DNA of 64,000 bases, from assembly GCA_009731375.1 (NCBI GenBank), contig BJOX01000012.1, positions 529,941 through 593,940 of the forward strand. Reading direction: 5' to 3'. The stretch is from Paulinella micropora (Eukaryota; Cercozoa; Imbricatea; Euglyphida). Shown in pieces: positions 39,800 through 51,109 of the stretch. The notes below the pieces were generated by a model that was given only the letters and a program-made list of their open reading frames with translations, was not told the origin of the DNA and made no database searches. Position 1 is the first letter of the stretch. Every line of letters starts with the position of its first letter. The position numbers and the translations under genes were made by a program.

Positions 39800-40900
39800 C
39801 TAGATGGGACGGAAGAGAGGGTTGGTGTCTGAGGTTGTACCGAGTTGGTGAACCACGAGGTCATCTTCCTCATTCTCCGGGTCTTCATCTAAGACGATGC
39901 CAAGCTTAATCTGGTAACTGTCGATGAAAGCAACGACCTCACCAGTGGTGAAGTTGACAGTGTCGTCATCGTAGTTGTCCACTGCGACTGAGTTAAGCGG
40001 GGCGACGCCGTCGGTGGGAGCAGTGTACGGGGAGAGGTCACCGTGTGGGCGGTCGATCCGCTTCAATACCTTGTTGGTCTTGAGGTGGCGAAATTCAAAG
40101 CAGTTAGAGTTGACCTGCTCTAAGATCGTGTAGGGGCCGTCAAACTGAAGGATGGATGAAGCGGGGATGCCTTGCTTTGAGGGCTTAGGGCGGTAGACGG
40201 TAACGGTGTCGCCAACCTTCCACTCCTTGACGGCCTTGCGGCGGCCCTTGTTCTTCTGAGCAACAGATCGGGCGCGGGAGACGTCTGTGTACGTGCTGAT
40301 GTACGCCGTGACTGCGGCGCGGGCGCGGCGTAGCAGTGTGATCTGCTCGGAAGACTGAAGCGAAAGCGTAGGGGAAGCGTCGAGAGCGGCACTTGAGGCG
40401 GAGGCGCGAGAAGTGACGATCTCCGGGGAATCGAAAAAGTCCAGCGTGCACCGGGATTTGCGTGCTAGCATGCCCTCAAAGGCGGTTGTACCTGTAGCCG
40501 TGGACACGTAGGTGTTCTGAGCGAAGGAGAGGGACGGGATGATGCTAGGCCATTTCGATTTATCTGCCTTGGGCAGAGATTGGATCGCCGTGCGGATGGC
40601 CTTATGCCGGCATTCCACGAAGCCGAGTTGATCATGAGAATAGGGAGCGGTGGTCAGCCAGTCGAGGCTGGCTTCAGTGCAAAAGCGCTTGGCCAGAGTA
40701 TCTACAAATGAGCTGTGGTAGTCGGAGAAGATGGACTCCGGGAAACCAAAGATGTATGCCCATCGATTGAGAATGATCTCAACGGTCTCTTCGGCTGAAG
40801 TGGAGATGCAGGGACAAATTGGAGAAATCCTGAGAAGAGATCGATGATCGTCACGATATACTGAAAAACAGCGCCCGGAATGCCGACGTTCGACGTGCAT
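39800..40900 (-). pseudogene. Ty3/gypsy integrase, carboxy part
   Basis: A 366-codon frame. It contains FGFPESIFSDYHSSF (Asp at about residue 60) and SHDQLGFVECRHK (Glu at about 96), a D-35-E spacing typical of the retroviral-type integrase core. GDTVTVYRPKP and FDGPYTILEQ (about 253-262) form the GPY/F module of Ty3/gypsy integrases. The first catalytic Asp and the zinc-binding HHCC module are in other frames upstream (40.9-41.3 kb), so the integrase is broken. Confidence 0.85.
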
Positions 40901-41123
40901 ATGATCGATGCCGATGCCTTGACCTTGGCTGCTCCGCTTCAGCGAAGAGTAGCGGCCATGGTTTGAGGTTGAGGCGGGCGTGGACCAGTTGGCAAAAGTA
41001 GATCTTCAATATTGACTGTTTGGCGTCGGCGAGGACGGCGAGGCCTTGACGAAGAATCAAACCTGTTGATCCGGCAGAGACGGTAGAGACGTCGCCGGTC
41101 CAGAGAGGGGCCGTGAAGGCGTC

Positions 41124-41723
41124 TTATCGTTGTGCGTCCATGATCTGCTGGCGCGTGACGCGAGGGGCGTGCGAAGTAGCGACAAGAGGGTATTTGTAGT
41201 GTTGTTCCATGCCAAGGCCAAAGACTAGCCACACTAAGTTGTCGTCAAGGAATAGGATCTTGCGACACGTCTCGACGGCCTTTTGTGAAAGGGTGTGGTC
41301 CGGGACGCAGTGGACGAGGTCTTGCGGCATGAGCAGGGCAAATGGCTTGCGAAGGGCAAACATGTCACGCGCGACGGCAGGAGAGCGTTCAGCAGAAGGG
41401 ATGACACTAGCCAAGTCCCACGGGGCTTCAATGCTTCGTAGTGTTGGGCCAGCGCGGATGATGCGGCAGGAGAGAGACTTGAGTTTCGTCTCCAAAGCGG
41501 CATGTGTGCCTTCGACGGCGAGCCAGAGAGTAGACCCCGCTCTGGGCGGTGGAAAAGTTGCGAGGAGCTGTAGGGAAGCTTCGGCTTCGCCGATGAGAGT
41601 CGGGACGCCTGGACTTATGCAAGGGACACGGGACAGACCATCTGGGAGGAGGTTTTGCTTACCGGGGAGGTATTCTACCTTAAAAGCTTGAAACGAATCG
41701 TCTGTAGATTTTCCAAGACCCAT
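41124..41723 (-). pseudogene. Ty3/gypsy RNase H to integrase linker
   Basis: Begins near FQAFKVEYLPGKQNLLPDGL, the conserved tail of the RNase H region (Y-x-P-G-K-x-N-x-x-x-D-x-L-S-R). It continues towards MPQDLVHCVPDHTLSQKAV, where the integrase amino terminus would lie. It overlaps the preceding frame by about 50 nt, indicating a frameshift. Confidence 0.8.
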
Positions 41724-42250
41724 CCGACGACCATGGGGCTACGAGCGTGCCATAACCACAAGAGTGGCCGGTGATCGGTGACAATGGTGAGCTCAAAGTC
41801 GCTAGCGTCAATGTAGTAGCGGCACTGTTGAACTCCGTAGATGACCTCTCGTACATAGGTCGCCCAGCGGGTCTGTGTGTCCGTGAACTTGAGAGAAAAG
41901 TATTGGATGACCGGGGCGTCACGGTCAGGGCCAGTATGAAGGGCACCACCGATGCCTATTTGGCTGGCATCCGTCCGAAGGCAAAGATGGTGAGATGACT
42001 CGTACTTGGCGAGGACAGGAAGCGTAGTAAGCACACGGCGGAGCTTTTCCATACATTTCCGCTTTTCTCGATGAAGGTAGGGTTGACCTGCCGGTCGGGC
42101 GTGAGTGGATTTAAGCAAGTTCGTAAGAGGGGATACAAGGCGAGAGTAGTCGGGGATATGAGACTGTATGAATTTGGCCATACCCAGAACGGATCGAACT
42201 TCAGACAAATTGGAGGGATCAGCCATTCTTAAAATTTCGGAGGATAGCAT
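41675..42250 (-). pseudogene. Ty3/gypsy reverse transcriptase connection and RNase H
   Basis: 191 codons. VRSVLGMAKFIQSHIPDYSR is the RT connection, and CLRTDASQIGIGGAL (Asp 94), REV (Glu 135) and IVTDHRPLLW (Asp 159) give the catalytic residues of RNase H in order. This domain is intact within one frame. Confidence 0.85.
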
Positions 42251-42312
42251 CGATTTTCGCTGTCTCAGCGGCGATACCTTTCTTGCTACATTTATTGCAG
42301 AGTATGGTTAGT

Positions 42313-42942
42313 TCATGGTATCCCAGGCGGAGTTTGCGCGCCGATCCATGAAGACCGGAAGCGTTCATGCTTGAGAATATACCACGAACTTGGTTCAGGT
42401 GCGTTGAAAATCGTTCGCATCGGCGGTAACGTCGTCGAGATAGGCGCCTGCGGTAGAAATAGCTGGGGGCGGCTTGTTCCAAAAGGGGAGAGGTTGGAAT
42501 GACTCGCGCGTTGGAAATCGCCGGGGGCGCGATGTACACCTTGGGGCATAAAGTTGGGGACCAGTAGACCTAGAGGGGTCCACACGGCTAAAACATCTCG
42601 GCTGTCGTCGTCCGGGTTCAGGCGAAGGTAGTAGAAGCCGTCTACCATGTCGATGGAGCTGAGATAGTGCCAGCCGGCGAATCTTTCTCGGTAATGATCC
42701 GGGTTTGGAAGACCTGGGACTGGGAGGTGAAGGTTAACGTTGTCATTGGGCATGCGGTAGTCGTAGACGTTCCGAATGTCTCGGATGACTTCCTTCGCGA
42801 TATCCTCAAATTTCCCGACCAGGCAGCTGCGGCTCGCCCATGCGCATTGTGCGGAGGCGTAGCTCCATGTGCCAGCGCTGAGGACGTCCGTAGCCCAGCT
42901 AGAAAAATATATTCGCCCACTGCCGGAGTCCAGCGCGGACAT
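42313..42942 (-). pseudogene. Ty3/gypsy reverse transcriptase, finger/palm
   Basis: YLSSIDMVDGFYYLRL (first catalytic Asp at about residue 98) and PNFMPQGVHRAPGDFQR match the RT core. The YLDDV box is in the next frame at about 42428-42442, so a frameshift near 42.5 kb separates the catalytic residues. Confidence 0.85.
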
Positions 42943-43277
42943 GGGACCGCAACTGGCTTGGCGTTTGGTTTGAGCCGAAGGGACACGACAGTGTGTTTGA
43001 AGACGCCTGCCTTGTCCTGAAAGATGTGATTGAATTCTCGGATGAGGGCCCAGAGTTGGTCTTGTTGGGGTTTGGTGAGGCTTGGGTTGACTGCCTCGGA
43101 AGGAAACTTAGGACCTGTCGGTGCCGCCTTTTGTTCCGCTCGCTTGGTTAGAAAGTCGCGGCAAAGTCGTTCGGAGATGAAGAACCAATATATTAGGGCC
43201 GGGTGGGCACCCTGGACTGTTGATGCCGTGCAAAAGAGCATGCGAGGGTCGGGACACGTCTGCGCGAAGTCTTTCAT
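42642..43277 (-). pseudogene. Ty3/gypsy pol, segment before reverse transcriptase
   Basis: A frame with LTKPQQDQLWALIREFNHIF, the region just before the RT where the template-primer part begins (usually ...L..ll.ef.diF). A protease active site (DSG/DTG) was not recognised between here and gag. Confidence 0.6.
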
Positions 43278-43417
43278 GAAGGAGTCAAGATACGGGACGG
43301 GCGGGCCGATGTCGGTCAGAAGCGCCAGAGGATCAGGCGGCCTCAGTTGTGTAGAGTCTGGAGAGTGCTCCAGATTTGATTGTCAGGCCTGGCTTTGCGT
43401 ATTGCTCAATCTCTGAG

Positions 43418-44137
43418 TTAAGCCAGTGCCAGGCCGAGCGAGCATATTGAACTGGCGACGACGCTGGGGGACGACCGATGAGCGAGCCGGGCGCGCGGCG
43501 TAATAACGACCTCCGGGGGCATCCGACTATGGGGCTGGACGTGCGGGAGAATGCCGAGGCTGGGCGTGTTGGTTGCGGCCCTACGCCTGTGGCGTCGTCG
43601 ATGTCGTCGGCTTTGCCTAGGCTGAGGTTCGGGATCTGTAATAGCTACAGGCTGAGGTTCGGGAGCCGTAGTAGCTACAGGGGCAGGCCTGGAGCCAAAC
43701 ACCTGTCTAGGGCGACCGGGATGCTTGTGGTCCAGAAGTCGTCGTCTGGGAAGTGCAGCTCGATGATCGGGAGTGGCAGAGTGGCTGGGTGACGGGGGAG
43801 CCAAGCCGCGTGTCGGGCATTCGGCTGGGCCTCCACATCGGCACCATTCAGGATTTGGGCCCTTACATTGGTGAACAGAGTATGCAAAGATGCCTGCTGG
43901 GAGATCGTAAAGAAGCTCCTGATTACCAAGGTGGGGCATGGATGCTATTGAGCAATATGCAAAGCTCATACTATCACGTCCCAGGGGCGCCAGGAGGTCA
44001 GCGAAGGTCTGCCATACGCGTCGTTTCTCCTTCAGGGGGAGAACTCCGTTGATGGCAGCAGAACTGTTGTACTTGGTGGCGTCCATAGAGAAAGGGATGA
44101 TCAATATTACCACAGTTGGCGAAGTAGTTGAGTTCAT
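43418..44137 (-). pseudogene. Ty3/gypsy gag, carboxy part
   Basis: A 239-codon frame with LLYDLPAGIFAYSVHQCKGP and then Pro/Arg-rich low complexity (PEPQPVAITDPEPQPRQSRR). It lies in the gag position, directly upstream of pol on the minus strand. No zinc knuckle in this frame. Confidence 0.5.
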
Positions 44138-44143
44138 CGACGA

Positions 44144-45209
44144 TCACTTGGCGTAGACGATGTACAATTGAGGGATTGATCGCTGACACACTAAACGCAC
44201 GCTGAGGTGTTGGTGGCAACAGTGTGCGGTTGCTGGAACCGCATGTTGGGCCTTTGCATTCGCGCCAGCGAGCATGTTGTCCATGGCGGGCCGCTGCTTG
44301 GAGGCGAAGACACCGTCTGGAAAATCATGTTCGCGGGCGCCGTTATCGAACTTCAAGTCAGGTTGAGGTTGCGGGATCGCATAACCTGTTCGTTGGCCTT
44401 CGTTGACTAAGAAGCTCACCTTCTTCCAGATGCCGGTTTTCGCTCGAGGGAATGTGTTGCAGTGGATCGTTGCAGTGGCTGCATTGCTGTTGCCATGAGC
44501 GTACGAGTTGATGTAACCTTGATGATGCCACAGGTTGAGCCTCTTGAGGAGTTCGAAGCGGATGTCTGTGCGAAGGTGTGGGTTAATGTCGCGAAGGCGA
44601 AAAATGCCAGGGAAAATCGAAAAGGGATGAAATCTGACTCCATGAGGTTCGATTTCGTCGTCCTTGTTCGGAGGATGTTGTGAACGTCGTGTCATTGAGT
44701 GAGGAAGAGAAGTCGCAGCTGTCCGGGTTGTCGTCGGCATCGATGACGAATTGCCAGACGATGAACTGCTTGAAGATGACGAAGAGGGGCCATGTACACC
44801 GCCTTTCGAGTCGTCGTCGTCATTGTGCTTCTTATTCTCACTTGGTTTGCAGCAAGAAGAGGACTGTGGTTGGACAGGGTGAGCACGAGTTGCCTGTGGC
44901 AACGGTGCGGCCGGTGAGTCGGAACCAGTGGCCGCTGGTGGATGAGCCGGGGCCGGTGGTGGCTGAGCTGAGACCGGTGGCGACTGAACTGAGGTCAGCG
45001 GTGGCTGAGCTAGGGCCGATGTAGATTGAGCTGGGGCCGGTGGTACTGGCCGCCACTAACGACGAGGAGCTCGAATTAGATGACGAGCTGGATGAAGAGC
45101 TGGATGAAGAGCTAGATGAAGAGCTGGATGAAGAGCTGGAACTTGACGAAGAGCCAGATTTGTCATCAGGTTTCTCGGGAGAATCATCTACCTGGACCGG
45201 GTGCGACAA
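44144..45209 (-). pseudogene. Ty3/gypsy gag, amino part
   Basis: Two overlapping frames (44838-45209, MSHPVQVDDSPEKPDD then Ser tracts; 44144-44902, with FHPFSIFPGIFRLRDINPHL and RFELLKRLNLWHHQG). The second looks helical, like a capsid domain. The Ser runs derive from GCT/AGC-type repeats. The element's 5' end is near 45.25 kb. Confidence 0.5.
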
Positions 45210-46480
45210 CGAGTCGCGTTTGCCTGGTTTCGGTGATGTCTGTGGCTGTATGTCAAAGCCTGGGTGAGGTCGGTGTGGGGATAAGCGATGCGATAATTTT
45301 CCCTAGTAGCTTCAGGCGGGAGTGTTATAAAATTTGCCCATGGTTTGCTTGTCAACAGGACTTCGTGCTCGAGGTCCTTGGTACTCATTTTCAATTCCGT
45401 GTAGAACATGCGGAGGACAATTTCCATTCGCTTTCCCTTGAGATTGGTCCATCGGCCGTGCGGGGAGTGGGCGTCTGGTTGGTAGGCGAGGTGGGAAGTG
45501 TTGGGGTTCGTTTTCCACTCCCGAAAATGTCGTTGTTCATGTCCTGTCGAATGCCTGCGGACAACCGGGACTTTGTAGGGGTAGCCACGAAGGCGCTTGT
45601 CACAAAAATACGGATTGATGATATCCGTCGAGTATGGGACAGTAAGGTGGGGGTGTTGGACCACGTGAATCTCCCTGCTATATCGACGTCCAGTTTCGCT
45701 TCCGACGACCATGAAAAAGTATTGTGCTAGATGCCATGGAACATAGTCGTAGCGTACCCAGTGGAACTTACATGGAAATGTATATGACAGCGGGGGTGCC
45801 GGGTGAGGCATTCCAGTTGGGAGCCTGTCGAAGATATTCGCGGGTTTCGGAGTCGTCCAGTTCGGTCTTTCCACAATGCCTTTTGATTGTGTCTGAATGT
45901 CCCATATAATTGCCGCTGGTGAAAAACTGACGCAAGAATTGCATCCTGCTGGTCCGAGTAGTAGGCAGTGATCCTGTAGTCGTCGAAGAAGCTGGAGTAG
46001 ATCCACGACGCATTCGTAAGATCGCTCCCAAACTGTGCGTATCTCCGTCTCTTCATGTGCTTCGTCGTAGTAATGGCCCATAGTGAGGATCTTGAGCCAG
46101 ATCGGGTCATTACAAGGAATACGATGGAAGTAGTGTTGCAGAGCGAAGCGGGTTGGAAGTCGGAAAAGACGCAATGTACCATCCGGCTTCGGCGCCGTCC
46201 GCACCGGCGAAGAGTATTCCGATAACCGGGCCTCTATCAACCCCTTTTCCAACAGCTCCGCCGTCATTTCCTTGGCGATCCTGTCTTTGTGGTAGCTGAG
46301 TCGAGAAGGCTGTCCTATTCCAGGCACTTCCTGTCCCATTTCCCTGTGAAACACCGCCGTATGGTGTTTGACCAATCCCCCCTCCAAAGGCCCAAAGACC
46401 TCGATATGTTCATCCATCATCGCAAGGACACCCTCCTTGGATTCCTCGCTTCCCTGCCACTGTTTAGCCTGTGCCCGCAA
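45188..46480 (-). pseudogene. Reverse-transcriptase-like remnant
   Basis: The frame begins MRAQAKQWQGSEESKEGV; LLEKGLIEARLSEYSSPVRT followed by PKPDGTLR is the typical start of a Ty3/gypsy-type RT (L-E-K-G-x-I-x-x-S-x-S-x-x-S-P-V). Immediately after it the sequence loses RT character, and no YxDD box is in frame. A large internal deletion or frameshift is likely. The remainder (to 45188) is unassigned. Confidence 0.55.
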
Positions 46481-46857
46481 GGCCTCCCGTGCTTTATCCG
46501 TTTCCTCCTTGTTCCATCCGTAGCCTTACCTGCTATATCCTCTACCGTGGCTTCCACACCATCTTCGTCGAATCCCTCTCGAGACCGGTACAAAGTGGGT
46601 ATTTGCTTCTCCTGATCCGCGTACCTTGCCAACTGATCGATCATCATGGCATGTTGTATCGCGTGCGTCCTATGATACACTCCTGACATGTGAGTGAATG
46701 CCTCATCTCGGATCACCGCCAGTTCCCGTTCCTTCCCATCGTCTACCCCAGTGAGTCCCGCATTCCATTCCGGCCCCTGGCCGATATCCCTATCTTTAGC
46801 CTCCCTCTTCTGATCCCCTATATATTGCCTGTTCCATTCCCTTATCATCCTTATCAC
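46417..46857 (-). pseudogene. Gag-pol junction fragment, copy 2
   Basis: A 146-codon charged frame with GPEWNAGLTGVDDGKERELA; the equivalent sequence at 0.7-0.8 kb of copy 1 is broken. Overlaps the RT-like frame by 64 nt. Confidence 0.35.
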
Positions 46858-47349
46858 CTATTTCCCCTGGGCTCCCTTATCGCCCTTATTACCTATATTC
46901 TCTTTATCCTCTTCTTCTTTCTCGCCTCGTTTTGCCCCCGTTTCTTCCTCACGAGTCCGCTCCTTTGCCTTCTGCTGTTTGTCGTGTGCCCTATCCTCCC
47001 TCTTACCTTCCTTTGCTCTCAACCGTTTCCTTGTCATTCCCCAATCAGATCGATGGACTGGCGTTCGCCTTGGCCATCCCCCCTGCCCGGGCCGCCGTAT
47101 CCCGCTCCGTCGATCCGCCGCATGCGCATCATCGTGCGCGCCTGCCGTCGGCGTTCTCCTATCATCCAAAATGTCCCGCCGCTTATTCCCATATTCCGAA
47201 CTTGTATGTTTCCCACCAGGCCCTGTTTTGCCTTCCCCCGTGATCACGACGTCATCCGCGTCATCACGCCGTCGCGGTCGCACCTCTTGCTCCCGCGGAG
47301 CCCGTTCCTGTTCAAATATTCCATGTTTCCGTTTATGTTCCTTTTCCAA
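46858..47349 (-). pseudogene. Charged gag-like fragment, copy 2
   Basis: 163 codons with KHGIFEQERAPREQE, then a Lys/Glu-rich stretch ending DKENIGNKGDKGAQGK. It is the intact counterpart of the frames at 1234-1587 and 878-1060. Confidence 0.45.
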
Positions 47350-47811
47350 TGTTATCCTCGATGGATATTATCCTATAGCTACCCGACGGCGTGGGTGTTC
47401 CCCCTCCCGCCGCTCCCTGTCGCTCCGGTAATCCCGCTGCCGCTCCTGAAATCAACACCTGTCGGTCCGGGTGCACATATGGGAAACTATGGCCTGTTCC
47501 TTTTCCCTCTTCCCCCCCTTTTCCCTCTTTTCCTTTCAACCTCCCTCTATCATCCTTTACCGTTGAGGCCATCCCCGGCCTTGGCAATGCTTCCACCGAT
47601 CGATAAGAGCCCCCTCTTCCTCCCCCACGTCCACCGCGACGTCCTTGACCACCATCGCCACGTTGTCTGCGTCCCGCCGCGTCCAAGTATGAGCCCCGAT
47701 TCTTGCGCTTCCACTCGTATTTATTGATGTTTTGGGTGTTAAATTGTTCCAAAGCAGGCAACTCGTGCCTATGGAACATATCTTCCAGCCCTCCCAGCTG
47801 CTACATGCCAT
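47333..47811 (-). pseudogene. Gag-like middle fragments, copy 2
   Basis: Frames 47333-47779 and 47557-47811 correspond to the end of 1696-2451 (FHRHELPALEQFNTQN versus FHDHELPDLQRFNTAN). They are separated from 47827-48732 by a frameshift. Confidence 0.4.
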
Positions 47812-47826
47812 GACGAATCGCCTCCT

Positions 47827-48732
47827 TCAATTCCGTAATTGCTGCCGCTTGTTCAGTCTCTGAGAGTGTATCCATGTTGTCATGATACAACGTATCATCG
47901 TTATGTACGCGACATACACCCCCGATACGTAACCACCATAATCTTGGCGATTTGCCAGTAGCATGACTTCCACCAATGGCTCCTTCAACGCCCGCCGTTC
48001 ATATTTTGGGACTCCCGGTACATTACTAAGGCGATCTGCCGCAGGATATCTCGCCTTCCCCGCCTTCAAATCCATATTCCGAGCCGCGTTCGTATAAAAG
48101 GATGGGTCCGTAACATCCGGTCCGTTAGGCCGAAACTCTCCTGCTCCATGCGCCGCGTTCACCGGCGGCGGTCGTCGATATGGGTGCTGTCTTGTCTCCT
48201 CCCTGTGAGGCGTCGTTCTCGCCCTTCCCCCGTAGTGATCTCCGCCTCCGCGTGAAGATCGGCCGCCGTATTGCCCCCTCATAGCTCCACCACTTCCACC
48301 AGTCTGCCGTCCTCCTGCGGCGGCCTCACCGGCGCCCGCGGCATCTTCGATGTTACCGAAGGTTATCGCCTTGACGTCCTCGTGATCCATCGTCCAGGCC
48401 ACCGGGTTGTTCTTGCTCTGCCACTTTTGCCACTTTGCCTCATTGTCGTCAGGCAACGTCTGCAACTTCAAACCCGCACTCAGTATTTCCGTCACCACCT
48501 TTTTGGTTGCCTGGTCCCTCCACAGCCCATGTCCCATGATCAGCGGGTATACCTGCCGTTCGTCCTTGATCAAACACATATCCATTACTTCCTGGAACAA
48601 GGTCGTTAAAGGCACCCTGGCTCTGACCTTTTCGGCAATCACCCCCCGTACTGTTTCCAACTCTCCGTTTGCGTCGACGAGGGCCACGAACCCAAAACCC
48701 GCACCGAAGGCGTAATGTATGACGTCGACCAT
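47827..48732 (-). pseudogene. Gag/capsid-like and RGG domain, copy 2
   Basis: 301 codons in one frame: MVDVIHYAFGAGFGFVAL, YPLIMGHGLWRDQATKK, then RGQYGGRSSRGGGDHYGG and PGVPKYERRALKEP. It joins in one frame what is split in copy 1, which supports the view that these pieces form one protein. Confidence 0.5.
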
Positions 48733-48889
48733 CTGCCAGTTCCTCCCTCCACGTCTGCTGATCCGCTAACTTCCCGTTAGTAATAGCCCCACCGGACCCC
48801 AAGACACCGATGATGAAGCATATCGTATCCAAGTCAGCGCCATCGAAGTACTTCCACTCCTGGCAGACCTTCCCTCCCCCGGTGGTGAA

Positions 48890-49129
48890 GAAGCAACCAC
48901 ATACTTATTACCGTTGAGGAGGGCAAAGTGTACCACCTCGTTCTGTTGATGGAGGACGACGGGAAGCCAGTCTATGTGGAGGCGAGGATTGTCTGCGTGA
49001 AATGCGCCCGAGACGACGGAACAGCAGTGTACCTGGATGCCCGCAAGAAAAAAGAAACCACCCTCCCGCCGAAGTCCATGATCGGGCAGATGGTAGAGAT
49101 GCGCGGCAAATTGAATCAGCACATGACCG
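48890..49129 (+). CDS. Second CACTA element, exon EGKVYHLVL
   Basis: Frame HILITVEEGKVYHLVLLM, DDGKPVYVEARIVCVKCA and KSMIGQMVEMRGKLNQHM up to donor CCG|GTGGCC. It may correspond to the RGEVYTIRLEY exon at 30.4-30.65 kb. Function unknown. Confidence 0.45.
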
Positions 49130-49149
49130 GTGGCCATCAAATCACTCTC

Positions 49150-49153
49150 TCTT

Positions 49154-49204
<51 letters not shown>

Positions 49205-49245
49205 GTCTCTCTCTCTCTCCCTTTCCTGCTGTGCTGCTTTTGGGT
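49150..49245. repeat. (CT)n
   Basis: A microsatellite within the intron before the TPVWI exon. Confidence 0.9.
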
Positions 49246-49290
49246 ATTTGCTTTTAACCCCCGTCTGGATTATGATTGATCGACTTGTTA
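49228..49290 (+). CDS. Second CACTA element, TPVWI exon, copy 1
   Basis: Frame GYLLLTPVWIMIDRLV, like CWLFTPVWIVKE in the first element. Duplicated at 49741-49808. Confidence 0.35.
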
Positions 49291-49333
49291 GCAGCAGCAG
49301 CAGTAGTAGTAGCAGCAGTAGTAGTAGTAGTAT

Positions 49334-49385
<52 letters not shown>

Positions 49386-49508
49386 TACTGTAGTAGCCTC
49401 CGCCTGAGTTTCAACATTGTATACTTGGATGTATATGTAATTAACTATAATTACACATAATGGATACGCAAATGTATTAATGTAATACTATATGAATTGA
49501 TGTAATAT
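49283..49508. repeat. (AGT)n plus segment X, forward copy
   Basis: (AGC/AGT)n at about 49283-49385, then TAGCCTCCGCCTGAGTTTCA... to about 49508. The same block occurs in the opposite orientation at 49820-50090. Confidence 0.8.
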
Positions 49509-49572
49509 TGTATAAATCATCTAACCTCTGTTATGGTTTACATCTACCTTTTGGCAATGCAGCATGGGATTT

Positions 49573-49580
49573 CTCTCTGA

Positions 49581-49621
<41 letters not shown>

Positions 49622-49632
49622 CTCTCTTCTCT

Positions 49633-49699
<67 letters not shown>

Positions 49700-49702
49700 T
49701 CT

Positions 49703-49740
<38 letters not shown>
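49573..49740. repeat. (CT)n
   Basis: CT microsatellite before the second TPVWI copy. Confidence 0.9.
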
Positions 49741-49741
<1 letters not shown>

Positions 49742-49808
49742 GCTGTGCTGTTTCTGGGTATTTACTTTTAACCCCCGTCTGGATTATGATTGATCGACTT
49801 GTTCGACA
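49741..49808 (+). CDS. Second CACTA element, TPVWI exon, copy 2
   Basis: Same frame (GYLLLTPVWIMIDRLV) and same upstream (CT)n as copy 1, so one is a tandem duplicate. It is not known which is spliced. Confidence 0.35.
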
Positions 49809-49819
49809 TCTATGCATAT

Positions 49820-50001
49820 TACATCAATTCATATAGTATTACATTAATACATTTGCGTATCTATTATGCAATTACACATTATAATTAATTACATATATAC
49901 ATCCACGTATACAATGTTGAAACTCAGGCGGAGATCTAGACTACTACTCCTACTACTACTACTAGTACTACTAGTACTACTACTAGTACTACTACTACTA
50001 G

Positions 50002-50050
<49 letters not shown>

Positions 50051-50090
50051 GCTGCTACTACTGCTACCACTACTGCTGCTGCTGCTGCTA
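49820..50090. repeat. Segment X and (ACT)n, inverted copy
   Basis: The reverse complement of 49283-49508, including AACTCAGGCGGAG and then (ACT)n. Confidence 0.8.
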
Positions 50091-50239
50091 GACTGTGCCG
50101 TACCCTACCTTATTGCTACCCTACCACTACCTTTTTCTCTTTCTCTCTCTCTCTCTCTCACACACTCTCTGTCTCTCTCTGTCTCACAGAATGCTTTCTC
50201 CCTGTCTTACCTCCTGCCTGGCTCTGCCTTGGGTTATGT

Positions 50240-50410
50240 GCCGGGACCCGAAAAAAATTTCCTGTACTTGAAAATTCTTCCAGAACTCGAAGAAATTTTC
50301 CAGGACCCGAAAAAAAATTTCAGGACCCGAAGAAATTTTCCAGAACCCGGAAATAAATTCCAGGACCCAAAAAAAATTCCAGAACCCAAAATTTTTTCCA
50401 GGACTCGAAA
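50240..50410. repeat. GGACCCGAAAAAATTT array in an intron
   Basis: About eight copies of CAGGACCCGAAAAAAATT-type sequence. It plays the structural part that TTGCGATTCGCAA plays in the first CACTA element. Confidence 0.7.
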
Positions 50411-50518
50411 GAATTTTACAGGACTCCTCGTGTTCTCTTGCTGCTGCTGTTTGCTTAGAGTAACTCTCACACGGATGGACATGGGCCGAATGTTTAAATT
50501 TTTTCTTGCCCATGCCAG

Positions 50519-50640
50519 GTGACCTGGAGTGGACTAAAGGCTATGTCGTGGAATACCTGCGCCCTTGTCTGGAGGAGGAAATTCCCACATACGTCGCAGC
50601 CCAAGGGTCTTCTTCTTTGCTCTCATCGTTGTACGAGCCA
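50519..50640 (+). CDS. Second CACTA element, exon YVVEYLRPC
   Basis: Acceptor ATGCCAG, then GDLEWTKGYVVEYLRPCLEE and IPTYVAAQGSSSLLSSLYEP. It matches GDPEWTRMYLVEYLRPC of the first element. Confidence 0.6.
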
Positions 50641-50837
50641 AGTATGTTAGGTAGCAAGCAAACGATAGCTTCTAACGTCTCATGTGTTGCATGCTTCTGT
50701 ACATGTGCCGGTCGATAATATATAAATGACAGTGGCACATTGTTCATTTTTGGGGCAATGACTGTACAGAAATGGATTCCTTTCCTACTACAACCCCCTT
50801 TTTTACCAGTGTTTTGTTTCCCTTAAAGTTGGGGAAA

Positions 50838-51034
50838 AGATATTTACAAATACCAGAGAGCAGAAAGAGCCCTACACAGGTAAGGTCCAAGATTGGGACT
50901 TCAGGTTGGGAACCGAGGTGTTTGATGATGGAGAGAGAAAGCAGCACAGAGGGAAAAGATTAACTCAGACAAGCTGGAAGAGAGTTTTGAAATTTGCTAC
51001 AATATATAAGAAAAGTATAAGTTTTGATTGCTCG
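50838..51034 (+). CDS. Second CACTA element, last accessory exon
   Basis: Frame KIFTNTREQKEPYTGKV, then DWDFRLGTEVFDDGER and GKRLTQTSWKRVLKF to a TGA at 51032-51034. It matches the exon at 28588-28790 along its length. Confidence 0.6.
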
Positions 51035-51109
51035 TGAGTAAATAAACGTATATTTTGATTTGTTTGAATTTCAGTTAGTGTACCTCCGGGCCGGACCACA
51101 TGATATCAT

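Larger units (their letters stand above)
45270..48838 (-). mobile_element. Decayed gag-pol retroelement, copy 2 (5' truncated)
   Basis: It runs from about 48838, where it is cut by the second CACTA element, to about 45270, where the Ty3/gypsy element begins. Gag-like frames parallel those at 0.7-3.07 kb. They are followed at 46.48-45.3 kb by a pol-like part with an RT beginning. Confidence 0.55.

Noticed and set aside
39114-45300. LTRs of the Ty3/gypsy element
   Set aside because: No long direct repeat between 39.1-39.8 and 45.2-45.7 kb could be seen; the left side is also interrupted by a gap.
45727-46182. FFDDY in a secondary frame as an RT YxDD box
   Set aside because: The flanking residues do not fit an RT palm and the frame does not connect to the LEKGLIEARLSEYSSPV part.
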